DNA of 60,809 nucleotides, from NCBI RefSeq assembly GCF_016937615.1, contig NZ_JAFHKI010000132.1, positions 1-60,809 of the forward strand. The letters are read 5' to 3'. The stretch comes from Pseudomonas lactucae (GTDB lineage: Bacteria > Pseudomonadota > Gammaproteobacteria > Pseudomonadales > Pseudomonadaceae). Made by a program: the position numbers and the translations under genes. Each line of letters starts with the position of its first letter. Within the stretch, counting starts at the first letter, position 1. Shown in pieces: positions 18,932 to 27,247 of this stretch. The notes beneath the pieces were generated by a model. It saw only the letters and a list, made by a program, of their open reading frames with translations. It had not been told where the DNA came from and did not search any database.

Positions 18932-18978
18932 AATAAATCCGTCCCAAATGGCAGTCCCAAATGGCACTGCAAATGGCA
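18932..18978. repeat. AATAAATCCGTCCC motif plus CAAATGGCA repeats
   Basis: AATAAATCCGTCCC occurs here and again at 20414-20427. It is followed by two adjacent copies of GTCCCAAATGGCA and a third partial copy (CAAATGGCA). The 'GGGAC(A/G)GATTTATT' type motif commonly borders small mobile or REP-like elements in Pseudomonas. It sits at the left edge of a glyoxalase-like remnant. Confidence 0.5.
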
Positions 18979-18982
18979 CTTA

Positions 18983-19225
18983 TTGGAGGGGGCCTGGCCC
19001 AGCCTGATTCAATGGGAGCAGCCGGTGCACCCTGCGACGATGCTTGAAGATAAAGGTTGCTCATTGCAGATGTTCGATATTTTTCATCCTGTGCCGGAGA
19101 AAATTAGCCAGTTGCTTGACGCCATGAATTTCTCCGGGCCAGTTCGACTTCACAGGTGCGATAGCGTTGAGATGTCACGCTTGGTTTCTTGTATCGAAAC
19201 CCCAAGTGATATCAGGAAGTTATAG
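18983..19225 (+). pseudogene. C-terminal remnant of a VOC/glyoxalase-like domain protein
   Basis: The 80 codons contain SLIQWEQPVHPATMLEDKG, then a beta-alpha segment (QMFDIFHPVPEKISQLL) and a final ETPSDIRKL. This is the last third of glyoxalase-like-domain proteins (xxPFxIQWxxxHPxxxL...LxIxHPxPExxxxLL). Nothing upstream supplies the metal-binding first half, and no ribosome site fits. The 260 bp to its right (19226-19485) hold nothing I can identify. Confidence 0.5.
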
Positions 19226-19485
19226 GGTAAACCTCGCATGCGAGGATGAGCTGTATAGGTACTGGCGCAGAATGGTAATAGCCTAAGTTACTCGGTGTTT
19301 TTCGGGGGGGCGCCCTTGGTTTGATCCGATAAGGGGAACTGGATAAGGTGAATCAAATAAATTCGTCGCGATTTCGCGGTAAGACGTTAGGTGGGATGTA
19401 ATTATGATTTCTAGGGCTTTTTTGCGAGGGAAGAGGTGGCGAACTTCTAATGAGTGCTTTTCTATTAATCGTCACCGATGGTTAT

Positions 19486-19788
19486 TTAATTTTTTTTAAA
19501 AGGGTCAAGGTCAAAGTTGTAAGTTGTAAGCGTATTCGCTCTGTCCATCTCCTCAATGTATTCTTGTGTGTACGGATCACCTATTAGACTGATAATTTTG
19601 TCGATTTGAAGAGTGTCAGGTTGAGCTCTTGGATCTGTATGGCGAATAGTGAAGAAACCATTTTCGAGATCTAAATTCGTTAGCGTACCGCTTTTTGTTT
19701 GATAGTTTATCGCGCCAGGAAAATGCCCATCAACAGTAATGGACGTACCAATGGGTGTCGCTGCTAGGCGTTCCTTGAAACTACGCAT
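19486..19788 (-). CDS. Hypothetical protein (AT-rich, probably acquired)
   Basis: 100 residues with GGAGGA 8 nt before ATG 19788. Beta-rich N-terminal half (TSITVDGHFPGAINYQTKSG) and an acidic C-terminal helix. Low GC compared with the window. No recognised domain. Confidence 0.6.
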   Translation of the reverse strand: MRSFKERLAATPIGTSITVDGHFPGAINYQTKSGTLTNLDLENGFFTIRHTDPRAQPDTLQIDKIISLIGDPYTQEYIEEMDRANTLTTYNFDLDPFKKN

Positions 19789-19984
19789 TTTTTGCGTCCT
19801 CCGAATGTGACTGATGTACTACTATGAAAAAGTTAGCAGACGAAGCGGGAGGGTATATATTCTTTTCTAATAATTGTTGTGTTTTTTGGTTTGTTATAGG
19901 TCTGGCTTGAAAAGCCTATGCGGTGTCTGAGGGGAGGTGTGGGAATAAATAGCGATTGAAAACTGAAAAAAGGAACAGATTTAT

Positions 19985-20412
19985 GTGCGCCAGGCAAAGC
20001 TTGGTCGCCTGGGACTGACGGCGCAAGTCGTCACGAAATGGCGTAAGAAACTCAGTGGGTATGAACCCCGCCCGGTAAAGGTTAGCCACCGACCGGAAGC
20101 GAGTCTTGCGTGGTGGCCGGGTAACCGGCGCTGCGAAGCGTAGACAGCGAGCGTATAGGCCGTGTGATTGAGCCTTGAAATGTCCGTGGCGTGGAAGCCG
20201 ACGCTCTATAAATGGCGGAAGGCTGCATGGAAATGCAGCAATGGCTTGGCATCGAAGTTCCACCGGGGTCAGGGAGCAGGGCATGTGCGCATGAGGGTTT
20301 CCCAGGAACCTGGGAGGCCCGTTGCTTTCCTCCGCCCAACTACCGGTACCGGGAAGACCGGAGCCAAACTTTCCAGGCCTGCGGTGGCGATGTCGATCCG
20401 CTGCAGGAGGAA
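19985..20412 (+). mobile_element. Group-II-intron-like RNA element, ORF-less or degenerate
   Basis: The stretch begins GTGCGCC, fitting the GTGYG 5' consensus of group II introns. It continues with segments typical of domain I (GGTATGAACCCCGCC, GGCCGGGTAACCGGCGCTG, AGCGAGCGTATAGGCCG). No reverse transcriptase is encoded. It is bordered by GGAACAGATTTAT on the left and AATAAATCCGTCCCC on the right, which are near reverse complements. The lack of coding capacity over about 800 bp supports a structural or mobile origin. The group II assignment is by sequence feel only. Confidence 0.4.
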
Positions 20413-20420
20413 AAATAAAT

Positions 20421-20470
20421 CCGTCCCCTTTTCGGTCTTCGGTCCGTCCCCTTTTCGGTCCTTTTCGGTC
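20421..20470. repeat. Short tandem repeat of CCGTCCCCTTTTCGGTC
   Basis: CCGTCCCCTTTTCGGTC occurs at 20421-20437 and again at about 20443-20459, followed by a partial CCTTTTCGGTC copy. It abuts the right edge of the intron-like element, and probably arose from repeated insertion or slippage at the element boundary. Confidence 0.6.
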
Positions 20471-20596
20471 AAAGACGAGCTGTCTTGAATGACGGCTTCG
20501 GGTCCGAAAGCAACCCCTCTCCTCACAAACAGGTCTACTATGCCTCCCCCGGCAGTGGTTCCAAGCGCTACCGACTCAACTGTTAAAGGTATCGCA

Positions 20597-20830
20597 ATGT
20601 CCATCGACCAAATCTCCCTCCCCAAAGGCGTTGGCCCTCACGCCACTAAGCTGCTTGACGCCATCACCGGCGCTGCCACCCATGAAGAGCTCAACCGCGC
20701 AGGCGGCAAGGCCGAGGGGTTTGTGCTCGGCCTTGAATCCACCAAGGCCATCAAAAGCCAGATCGCCGAGTCGCTGTATGTGGCCTACGACGACGCGGCG
20801 AGCAATCGGGCAAGTGAGTTGAAGGGCTGA
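20597..20830 (+). CDS. Small conserved hypothetical protein
   Basis: 77 residues from ATG 20597 (MSIDQISLPKGVGPHATKLL) with AAAGGT upstream. Acidic and helical. Contains HEELNRAGGKAEGFVLGLE, a motif I associate with a short Pseudomonas-specific family of unknown role. No signal peptide. Convergent with the DUF6124 gene, with only 3 bp between stops. Confidence 0.7.
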   Translation: MSIDQISLPKGVGPHATKLLDAITGAATHEELNRAGGKAEGFVLGLESTKAIKSQIAESLYVAYDDAASNRASELKG

Positions 20831-20833
20831 TCA

Positions 20834-21073
20834 TCAGCCGGGGCAGGGCGCTTCGCGGTCCAGAAGTCTGGCGGTGAGGAGTACGCCCAGTTCGCTCAGT
20901 TGGTGAATGGCCAGGGCGATGTCGCGGTGTTTGCCGTTGAGGTCTTCGCACAGGTCGAGCAGCAGGGTGCTGACGCTGGTGAAGGTTTCATAGCTGTTGG
21001 TGATGAGGGTTTCGTTGCTGGCGTTGGGTGCGACGCTGAAAAGTGCGGCTGAATCTGGTGCGGCCTTATACAT
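20834..21073 (-). CDS. DUF6124-family small protein
   Basis: 79 residues from ATG 21073 (MYKAAPDSAALFSVAPNASN). The segment NETLITNSYETFTSVSTLLL followed by LALAIHQLSELGVLL-type helices matches the C-terminal half of Pseudomonas DUF6124 proteins; the usual N-terminal half is shortened here. An ATG at 21100 also exists but sits too close to AAAGG. Upstream lies a strong predicted RNA structure. Function unknown. Confidence 0.7.
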   Translation of the reverse strand: MYKAAPDSAALFSVAPNASNETLITNSYETFTSVSTLLLDLCEDLNGKHRDIALAIHQLSELGVLLTARLLDREAPCPG

Positions 21074-21106
21074 GTTTGAATTCCCGTCTAGGGCCGCCAT
21101 CCTTTA

Positions 21107-21203
21107 GCTACTAAACAAAAGGGTGGCAGCTGTGCGCAGGTTAGTAGACCGGGGAATCCAAACGAAAGCCGGCGCGCCCGAAGGCGCCCTGCGCACAGCC
21201 ACC
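21107..21203 (-). promoter_or_regulatory. Candidate pseudoknotted RNA leader upstream of DUF6124
   Basis: On the minus strand, GGTGGCTGTGCGCAGG (21203-21188) pairs with CCTGCGCACAGC (21140-21129) and CACC (21125-21122): a 12-bp stem extended by 4 bp. The loop carries a GGCGC hairpin and CTACTAA (21147-21141). A matching TTAGTAG (21114-21108) lies just after the stem, so CTACTAA/TTAGTAG pairing would form an H-type pseudoknot immediately before the AAAGG ribosome site. A further GGCTACTAAAC copy is at about 21269. The rest of 21204-21452 shows nothing recognisable. Confidence 0.5.
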
Positions 21204-21452
21204 ATCAAGTACAGACTGGAATGTCTGGTTGATAACGCTTGTGCACTTTTGTCTGGATAAACCGTCAGGCTACTAAACCCGATCCCCGAGATGTCGGCGA
21301 CCGAGCCACCTTAGAGACGGCTACCCAGGTGCACAAGTCGGCGGATTCTGACGCACGCGTAGGTAATGGAGCAAGTTGGAGTCGCTCGATTTTCGCCTGT
21401 GAGATCTTGTACAGTCGGCCCCTGGACAAGGACTGCTGACCAAGGGCGCACC

Positions 21453-22025
21453 ATGACATTGACCGTCGACACCTTCCTCGAACTGGCCATGGCCAACCCC
21501 ATCAACGTTGAAATCACTGCGCGTCTACCCGATCTCGGTGTGGAGCAGTGCATGCTCACGGCGGGCTGTCTGTTCCAGGCGGTGTGGAATCACCAGATGA
21601 AGCTGCCGGCCGATCACGGAGTGAAAGACTACGACGTCTTTTACTTCGATACCGACCTTTCCTACGAGGCGGAAGATGCGGTGATTCGCCGGGCTGAAGG
21701 GCTGTTCCAGGATCTGGGCGTGAATGTGGAGGTCAAGAACCAGGCGCGAGTGCACCTTTGGTATGGGCAGCGGTTTGGCCGGCCTTACCCGCAATTGCAA
21801 TCGGCCCGGCAGGGCGTGGATCGTTATCTGGTGGCGGGGACGTGTATCGCGTTGGATATTGCTTCCGGCGAGGTGTACGCGCCGTATGGGCTCGCGGATG
21901 TGGAGCAAGGGGTGTTGCGGATCAATCCGTTGCATCCGGAGCCGGCGCTGTTTGCTGAAAAGGCCAGGAGCTATCAGGCGCGGTGGCCTTGGCTCACGAT
22001 TGTGGAGCCGTCAGCCGGGCAATAG
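21453..22025 (+). CDS. Nucleotidyltransferase family protein (DUF925-like)
   Basis: 190 residues from ATG 21453 with AAGG 7 nt upstream. VWNHQMKLPADHGVKDYDVFYFDTDLSYE contains the acidic DYDVFYFD metal-site motif of the DUF925 nucleotidyltransferase-like family. HLWYGQRFGRPYPQLQSARQ is the second conserved block. The substrate is not known for the family. Confidence 0.8.
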   Translation: MTLTVDTFLELAMANPINVEITARLPDLGVEQCMLTAGCLFQAVWNHQMKLPADHGVKDYDVFYFDTDLSYEAEDAVIRRAEGLFQDLGVNVEVKNQARVHLWYGQRFGRPYPQLQSARQGVDRYLVAGTCIALDIASGEVYAPYGLADVEQGVLRINPLHPEPALFAEKARSYQARWPWLTIVEPSAGQ

Positions 22026-22082
22026 GCTTTAGTGAGGTTGCGATGCAGGTGCCTTGGCCATGCAAGTAGACGGAGGCGATCC

Positions 22083-22110
22083 CATCGCAGCCTCGCTGGG
22101 GCTCGACAGC
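22083..22110. repeat. REP element, copy 2 of CATCGCAGCCTCGCTGGGGC type
   Basis: Identical over 28 bases to the copy at 6155-6182. It is followed here by TCCCACAGG, the usual continuation. It lies between convergent genes. Confidence 0.75.
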
Positions 22111-22146
22111 TCCCACAGGTTAATCCCGCTGTGTCAGCGGCGTTTT

Positions 22147-23357
22147 TTATCCGGCAGTGAGGCTGAGCAGCCATCCCAGCCCGGCACTGGCCGCCACCAC
22201 CAGCCACGGCGGCAACTTCCAGACCATCAACGCCACTAGTGCGAGCGCGGCCAAACCGAGGTCGTAGACGCTGAAGATCGCGCTGGTCCACACCGGGTGA
22301 TACAGCGCGGCCAGCAGCAGGCCCACCACGCCGGCGTTCACGCCCGCCAGGGCGCTTGGGTGCGCGGGCTGCGGCGCAGGGTTTCCCAAAAGGGCAGGGC
22401 GCCGAACACCAACAGGAACGACGGGGCGAAGATAGCCAGCAGGCAGATCAGGCCGCCCAGCCAGCCGTTCGGGGCCGGCTGCATGGCGGCGCCGAGGAAG
22501 GCGGCGAAGGTGAACAGCGGGCCGGGCACGGCTTGGGCGGCGCCGTAGCCGGCGAGGAACAGGTCGTTGCTGATCCACTGCGGCGGCACCACTTCGGCCT
22601 GCAGCAACGGCAGCACCACGTGGCCGCCGCCGAACACCAGTGCGCCGGCGCGGTAGAAGGCGTCTATCAACGCCAGGCCTTGGTTGGGCAGGGTTTGCGC
22701 CAGCAGCGGCAAGGCCATCAGCAACAGCACAAACAGCAGTAACCACAGGGCTCCGGCGCGACGGCGGAGGGGCATGGGCAGTGCTTCGTGTTCGGCGTTT
22801 GGCGTGGGGGTTAAAAGCAGCAGGCCGATCACGCCGGCGACGACGATCACGCCCACCTGGCCCCAGGCCGTAGGCGCCAGCAGGGTCACGCACGCAGCGA
22901 TCAGCATCAGCGTGATCCGGGTCGCGCCCTGGCACAGGTTGCGCGCCATGCCCCACACGGCTTGGGCGACGACGGCCACCGCGACGACTTTAAGACCGTG
23001 CAGCACGCCGAGCGGCAGGGCGTTGCTGTGGTGCGCAATGCCCAGGGCGAACAGCACCAGCAGCACGGCGGACGGCAAGGTGAACCCGGCCCACGCTGCC
23101 ACGGCACCGCCGTAACCCGCCCGCGACAGGCCCAGCGCGATGCCGACCTGGCTGCTGGCCGGGCCGGGCAGGAATTGGCACAGCGCGACCAGGTCGGCAT
23201 AGCTGCGCTCGCTGAGCCAGCGCCGCCGCGTTACGAACTCGGCGCGAAAGTAGCCAAGGTGCGCGATGGGCCCGCCGAACGAGGTGAGGCCCAGGCGCAG
23301 GAAGATCAGGAATACCGACCAGGGGGTGTTGGATTGATCGGCGCGGGTATTGGTCAC
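22147..23357 (-). pseudogene. chrA: Chromate transporter ChrA, frameshifted
   Basis: About 400 residues, the long two-domain CHR form. The N-terminal copy shows LGLTSFGGPIAHLGYFR and LCQFLPGPASSQVG. The second copy shows ALVFGGGHVVLPLLQAE and AVPGPLFTFAAFLGAA. The frame changes at 22350-22354, after LPFWETLRRSPRTQA. Restoring one G gives a continuous run into LAGVNAGVVGLLLAALYHPV and a normal C-terminus. The start is GTG at 23357. Family members export chromate; sulfur-analogue transport is possible. Confidence 0.85.
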
Positions 23358-23490
23358 GGCTGGGGTCTCTGATGGTGCTCAAAAAGGCTAGAAGAGTGCC
23401 ATTTTTGCCGCCGTCATGGAATTTATTCGCGGTAGTTCGAGTCATTCAAGCATAGCGTTACTTTCTACCCCTCCACCTCAAGGATCGACC

Positions 23491-23931
23491 ATGACCTTCT
23501 TCATCTTCCTGCTCGCCTGCGCCGCCGCCGCCAGCACCGGCATTATCTTCAAGCCCGGTGCCTGGTACGAATCGCTGGTCAAGCCCAGCTTCACCCCGCC
23601 CAATTGGCTGTTCCCGGTCGCGTGGACGATCATCTACCTGCTGCTGGCCTGGGCCGGTTATCGCCTGAGCCTCATGCCGGGCAGCGAAATGGTTCTGGCG
23701 CTGTGGGCCGCGCAAATCGCGTTGAACACGCTGTGGACGCCGGTGTTCTTCGGCGCGCATCGCTTGTTCGCCGGGATGGTGATCATTGTGCTGCTGTGGC
23801 TCACCGTCGCGGCGATGGTGGTGTTGGCGGTGCGCCTGGATCTGATTACCGGCTTGATCCTGTTCCCGTATCTGGCGTGGCTGTGTGTGGCGGCGGCGTT
23901 GAATTTCTCGATCCTGCGCAATAACCGCTGA
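23491..23931 (+). CDS. tspO: TspO/MBR-family tryptophan-rich sensory/translocator protein
   Basis: 146 residues, five transmembrane helices. WYESLVKPSFTPPNWLFPVAW is split here as WYESLVKPSFTPP and NWLFPVAWTIIY, the signature of the family. NTLWTPVFFGAH and PYLAWLCVAAALN complete the conserved blocks. AAGGA lies 6 nt before ATG 23491. The family binds tetrapyrroles and modulates porphyrin or stress responses. The stop overlaps the start of the next gene (TGATG), so they are co-translated. Confidence 0.88.
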   Translation: MTFFIFLLACAAAASTGIIFKPGAWYESLVKPSFTPPNWLFPVAWTIIYLLLAWAGYRLSLMPGSEMVLALWAAQIALNTLWTPVFFGAHRLFAGMVIIVLLWLTVAAMVVLAVRLDLITGLILFPYLAWLCVAAALNFSILRNNR

Positions 23932-24893
23932 TGGCTCTCCAACCGTGGCCGGCGAGCGAGGCCGAGCTGGCCCAGATGCGCCGCTTCAATCAAAAACTTG
24001 CGTGGATGCCGCGCTTCAAAATCCGCAACCGCGTGACCCCGCGTTTGATCCAGGCGTTGCTGCGGGTCAGTCAAAAGGTCAAGAAAGCGCCTGCGGTTGA
24101 AACCCACCGAGTAGCGGGTGTGCCCGTGCGTATCCTGCGGCCGGAGGGGAAAATCAAAGGCGTGGTGCTGGATATCCACGGCGGCGGCTGGGTGATCGGC
24201 AATGCCCGGATGGATGACGACTTCAACCTGGGCATGATGCAGGAGTGCGGCGTGGCAGTGGTGTCGGTGGACTATCGGCTGGCAGTGGACACGCCGATTG
24301 AGGGGCTGATGGAGGACTGCCTGAATGCAGCACGCTGGCTGCTCAGCAGTGATGAATTTGCCGATTTGCCGGTGTTCGTCGTGGGTGAGTCTGCCGGTGG
24401 GCATCTGGCGGCGGCAACCTTGCTGGCGCTCAAGCAATGGCCTGAGTTGCTCAAGCGCGTGAGCGGTGCGGTGCTGTACTACGGCGTATACGACTTGACC
24501 GGCACACCGAGCGTGCGTACGGCGGGGCCGCAGACGTTGTTGCTGGACGGGCCGGGAATGGTCGACGCGCTACACATGCTGACGCCGGGCTTGAAGGATG
24601 AAGAACGTCGGCAGCCGCCGTTGTCACCGTTGCATGGCGACCTATCCGGCTTGCCGCCGGCGTTGATGTTTGTCGGCGAACTGGACCCGTTGCTGGACGA
24701 CACACTGCAGATGGCCGAACGCTGGGGCGCGGCCGCGCAGGTTGAGGCGCACTTGTTGCCGGAATCGGCCCATGGGTTTATTCATTTTCCGGTGGCGATG
24801 GCGGATGGCGTACTTGCTTACAGTCGGCGGTGGATATCGGCCAGGATCCAGACTGTTCATCCCGCACTCGTCGAACGACTCCTTCCAGCGTAG
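23931..24893 (+). CDS. Alpha/beta hydrolase (hormone-sensitive-lipase-type esterase)
   Basis: 320 residues. Oxyanion motif DIHGGGWVIGN, nucleophile elbow VVGESAGGHLAA (Ser about 148), acid in GELDPLLDD and His in ESAHGFIHFP match the HSL family of carboxylesterases. Translationally coupled to tspO. The last dozen codons (TVHPALVERLLPA) run into antisense sequence of a neighbouring gene remnant, so the natural C-terminus may have been lost. Confidence 0.86.
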   Translation: MALQPWPASEAELAQMRRFNQKLAWMPRFKIRNRVTPRLIQALLRVSQKVKKAPAVETHRVAGVPVRILRPEGKIKGVVLDIHGGGWVIGNARMDDDFNLGMMQECGVAVVSVDYRLAVDTPIEGLMEDCLNAARWLLSSDEFADLPVFVVGESAGGHLAAATLLALKQWPELLKRVSGAVLYYGVYDLTGTPSVRTAGPQTLLLDGPGMVDALHMLTPGLKDEERRQPPLSPLHGDLSGLPPALMFVGELDPLLDDTLQMAERWGAAAQVEAHLLPESAHGFIHFPVAMADGVLAYSRRWISARIQTVHPALVERLLPA

Positions 24894-24939
24894 AGTCCTG
24901 AAAAGTGAAGATATAGTCGACGATATCTTTCAGAATTTC
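24880..24939 (-). pseudogene. Short remnant of a paralogue of the gene at 26646-27113
   Basis: On the minus strand, 24939 downwards reads EILKDIVDYIFTFQDSTLEG. The intact gene at 26646-27113 has LFLKDATHYVFTFQDSTLEC. Similarity over about 20 codons is high and stops on both sides. It points to an old duplication or deletion around the SUKH-like pair. It overlaps the 3' end of the hydrolase gene. Confidence 0.55.
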
Positions 24940-24996
24940 CTACAGCCCGCGTAACCTCTGACACCCTGATTTTCAGATTCCTGCAAGGACGCACAC

Positions 24997-25536
24997 ATGA
25001 CCATTTCCCATGCAGTTGTAGGGCTATCGGCATTTTTGCTGGTGGCAGGTGTTCAAGCCGCCGAATACGATTTCTCGTTTGATGTGCCCTACGGGCAGTA
25101 CGAGAGGCAATTCAAGATGAGGACCCCAGGTGACGGCTCGTTGAGCTGCACGGTGTTCATCAAAAAAGAGTACCGGGGCGAGAAGTGGGTGCCGGCTGTG
25201 ATTCTGGCGGCTGCCGAAGACGATGCCGAAGACGACACGCTGTTTCTATCCAGTTCTACCGAGCCAAACGGCGGGCCGCGCACGTTTAAACTTCGCACGT
25301 TCAACCAGGCGAAGCCGGTTATCGAAAAGGCGCTGTGGGAGGCCCCGGATGAGAAGGGCGTGTATAAGATGGCCGTGTCGTGGTATGCCAATGGCGCCAT
25401 CGGTTATCAATACGGCATCTATGCGAGTTGGCAAGAAAAGCAGTTCGTCGAAAAACCAGGCTTTTCCACTCGCCATGTCAGCATTCATGCGTCGGGCGTG
25501 AAGGGCACTGCTTTTTGCTACGTGCATACCAAATGA
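24997..25536 (+). CDS. Hypothetical secreted protein
   Basis: 179 residues. Signal peptide MTISHAVVGLSAFLLVAGVQA with cleavage at VQA-A. ATG 24997 has AAGGA 8 nt upstream. Mature protein is beta-rich (YDFSFDVPYGQYERQFKM; AVSWYANGAIGYQYGIY) with an acidic loop and two Cys. No recognised domain. Confidence 0.7.
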   Translation: MTISHAVVGLSAFLLVAGVQAAEYDFSFDVPYGQYERQFKMRTPGDGSLSCTVFIKKEYRGEKWVPAVILAAAEDDAEDDTLFLSSSTEPNGGPRTFKLRTFNQAKPVIEKALWEAPDEKGVYKMAVSWYANGAIGYQYGIYASWQEKQFVEKPGFSTRHVSIHASGVKGTAFCYVHTK

Positions 25537-25621
25537 CACTGAACGAGTGGGTTGGGAACTTAAAAGCTGATCGATAAGTCAGGTTAATTAGTTGCTCCTC
25601 CCCCATCATCAGGACTGCACC

Positions 25622-25846
25622 ATGCGCGAATACACCCTGAACTACCTGTTCAATGCCGAGCCCCGCACCCACGTGTTCGAACTCAAACAGCCGGAGTTGC
25701 CCATGCACGAGGCGGCGATACACCTGTTGCAGCTGCATTTTGGTGATGCGGAGAATGGCTTGATTCTGCCTGCTACGGATGCGACGCCAGAGCAGATTCT
25801 GGAACAGGCGCAGGTAATGGGTATTACGCAGATTGAGGTTGTATGA
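25622..25846 (+). CDS. Small conserved hypothetical protein
   Basis: 74 residues from ATG 25622 (MREYTLNYLFNAEPRTHVFE). Alternating hydrophobic pattern suggests a small alpha/beta fold (ELPMHEAAIHLLQLHFGD; ATPEQILEQAQVMGITQIEV). No signal or membrane segment. Unknown role. Confidence 0.65.
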   Translation: MREYTLNYLFNAEPRTHVFELKQPELPMHEAAIHLLQLHFGDAENGLILPATDATPEQILEQAQVMGITQIEVV

Positions 25847-25886
25847 GCCAAAGATCCAGTACATCCACGAAGCATCGCCAATCAAT

Positions 25887-25908
25887 GTGGGAGCTGGCAT
25901 GCTCCCAT
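25887..25908. repeat. Single REP-like hairpin
   Basis: ATGTGGGAGC / GCTCCCAT flank TGGCAT, a single unit of the TGTGGGAG-type Pseudomonas repeat. It lies between two converging transcription units. Confidence 0.55.
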
Positions 25909-26012
25909 CTTTGGATTGTGTGAAACCTTCCACCCACTCATCAGGTCTCCAATAGTGCCGTTGCCGAGTGAGTTTAAACGCCGACCTTTGCGTCTTGGCG
26001 GTCACTACTTCG

Positions 26013-26645
26013 TTAACGCATCCAATCCCGAAGCGCCGCAAACTCACGAGGCTTTGGGTTGCGAAGCTTTGCGATCAGCTGTCGCGCTTCATCCTGTGAA
26101 ATGAAAGCCTCAACAGTCTTTTCTGGACTTTTCGACCCGGCCCGATAATTCATGGGCGTATGTGGCTTGGCAAACAAGGCCTGAAGAAGTTCGTAGTCCT
26201 GTGGACGCAATGCCGCCTGGATCAACGCTACCTCGGCGCTCAAAGCTGCACCGAAATCTGCCCGTAAAGGAAGGTTGGATAGATTGCTGGCCACGCGCAC
26301 ATATTCGCTGGCGACGAAAGTGGAAATATCGTCATAAGCCAGTGAGGTTAGTTGGCCAAAGTGCAGGATCTGCGCGACGCCGCAAGCCCGATCCTCCAGT
26401 CGAACCCAGCAGTAATGCTCGCCACCGCCGCTGCTGGCAAAAGGCATGAAGACCCGGCGTGGTTGGTCATCCGGGTTAAGCCATTCATCAATCTCCCGTT
26501 GGGCTTGCTCGGCGTCTATCCAGAAAAAATCCTCCAGGCTCTCTAGTGTCTCAGGGTGACTCTCGCTTATTTTCAAAAGGGTCGCCAAGCGCTCTGGGAG
26601 TTCGATGCCGATGTCGCCTGCCAAGCTTTGGAACGATAGATGCAT
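26013..26645 (-). CDS. SMI1/KNR4 (SUKH)-like protein, possible immunity protein
   Basis: 210 residues. The middle (VFMPFASSGGGEHYCWVRLE ... GVAQILHFG ... SLAYDDISTFVASE) follows the SUKH pattern 'PFAxxGGGxxxCxxL...IxxxxH...LAxSFxxFL'. SUKH proteins often neutralise toxins of polymorphic secretion systems. It directly abuts the upstream gene, whose TAA occupies 26648-26646 with this ATG next, so they form a two-gene operon. No toxin is nearby. The assignment is by pattern, not alignment. Confidence 0.55.
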   Translation of the reverse strand: MHLSFQSLAGDIGIELPERLATLLKISESHPETLESLEDFFWIDAEQAQREIDEWLNPDDQPRRVFMPFASSGGGEHYCWVRLEDRACGVAQILHFGQLTSLAYDDISTFVASEYVRVASNLSNLPLRADFGAALSAEVALIQAALRPQDYELLQALFAKPHTPMNYRAGSKSPEKTVEAFISQDEARQLIAKLRNPKPREFAALRDWMR

Positions 26646-27113
26646 TTAGCTTGCGTCCTTAACCCATTCAAACCATCGGTCCTTCGCTTCTTCTTCGCAA
26701 GCAAACAGCTGTATCTGCGGCGGCCAAAACTCGCCTTCGATCACCACACACTCCAGGGTCGAGTCTTGAAACGTGAACACATAGTGGGTGGCATCCTTCA
26801 AGAACAACGCGCGATCATGTCGCGGGTGCTTGGCATTTTGCTGCTCCAGTTCCGTAATCCAAGTTGAACGGTCGATGCGATTGACTTGATAAGGCCTGAG
26901 CCCCAACGCCGCCAGCGGATGGCTGCCCAGTGCCTCGTCGTTAGGTGAACCGAATTTGAATATTTTGACCAGTGGGAAACGAATCACCGCAAACGCTTGG
27001 TTGTCCGTGTGGTAGCGCAAACACAGCTGTGTTTCTGTGGCGAAAATAACGGCTTCGGGGGATGTAGTTGGCTGTGGCCAAGTAGTGAGCAACACAACTC
27101 TCGGAGATGGCAT
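26646..27113 (-). CDS. Hypothetical protein, first gene of a pair with the SUKH-like gene
   Basis: 155 residues from ATG 27113. Contains VIFATETQLCLRYHTDNQAF and a C-terminal THYVFTFQDSTLECVVIEGE, the part echoed in the remnant at 24880-24939. No signal peptide. Trp- and aromatic-rich C-terminus (KDRWFEWVKD). Immunity-like context only; function unknown. Confidence 0.65.
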   Translation of the reverse strand: MPSPRVVLLTTWPQPTTSPEAVIFATETQLCLRYHTDNQAFAVIRFPLVKIFKFGSPNDEALGSHPLAALGLRPYQVNRIDRSTWITELEQQNAKHPRHDRALFLKDATHYVFTFQDSTLECVVIEGEFWPPQIQLFACEEEAKDRWFEWVKDAS

Positions 27114-27247
27114 GGATGGACCTGACTCAAAAAATGCGGTAGCGCAGGTATATCACGGCAAGTGAGTCAACTGAATCTATCCCCTTTTTCCAGCCGGCTT
27201 AGTAGCCTCTCGTCTCACAGGTTCATCCATTCTTCCAAGGAATGCAT

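Noticed and set aside
21239..21439. 66-codon ORF before the nucleotidyltransferase
   Set aside because: No ribosome site, no recognisable sequence, and it overlaps the candidate RNA motif region.
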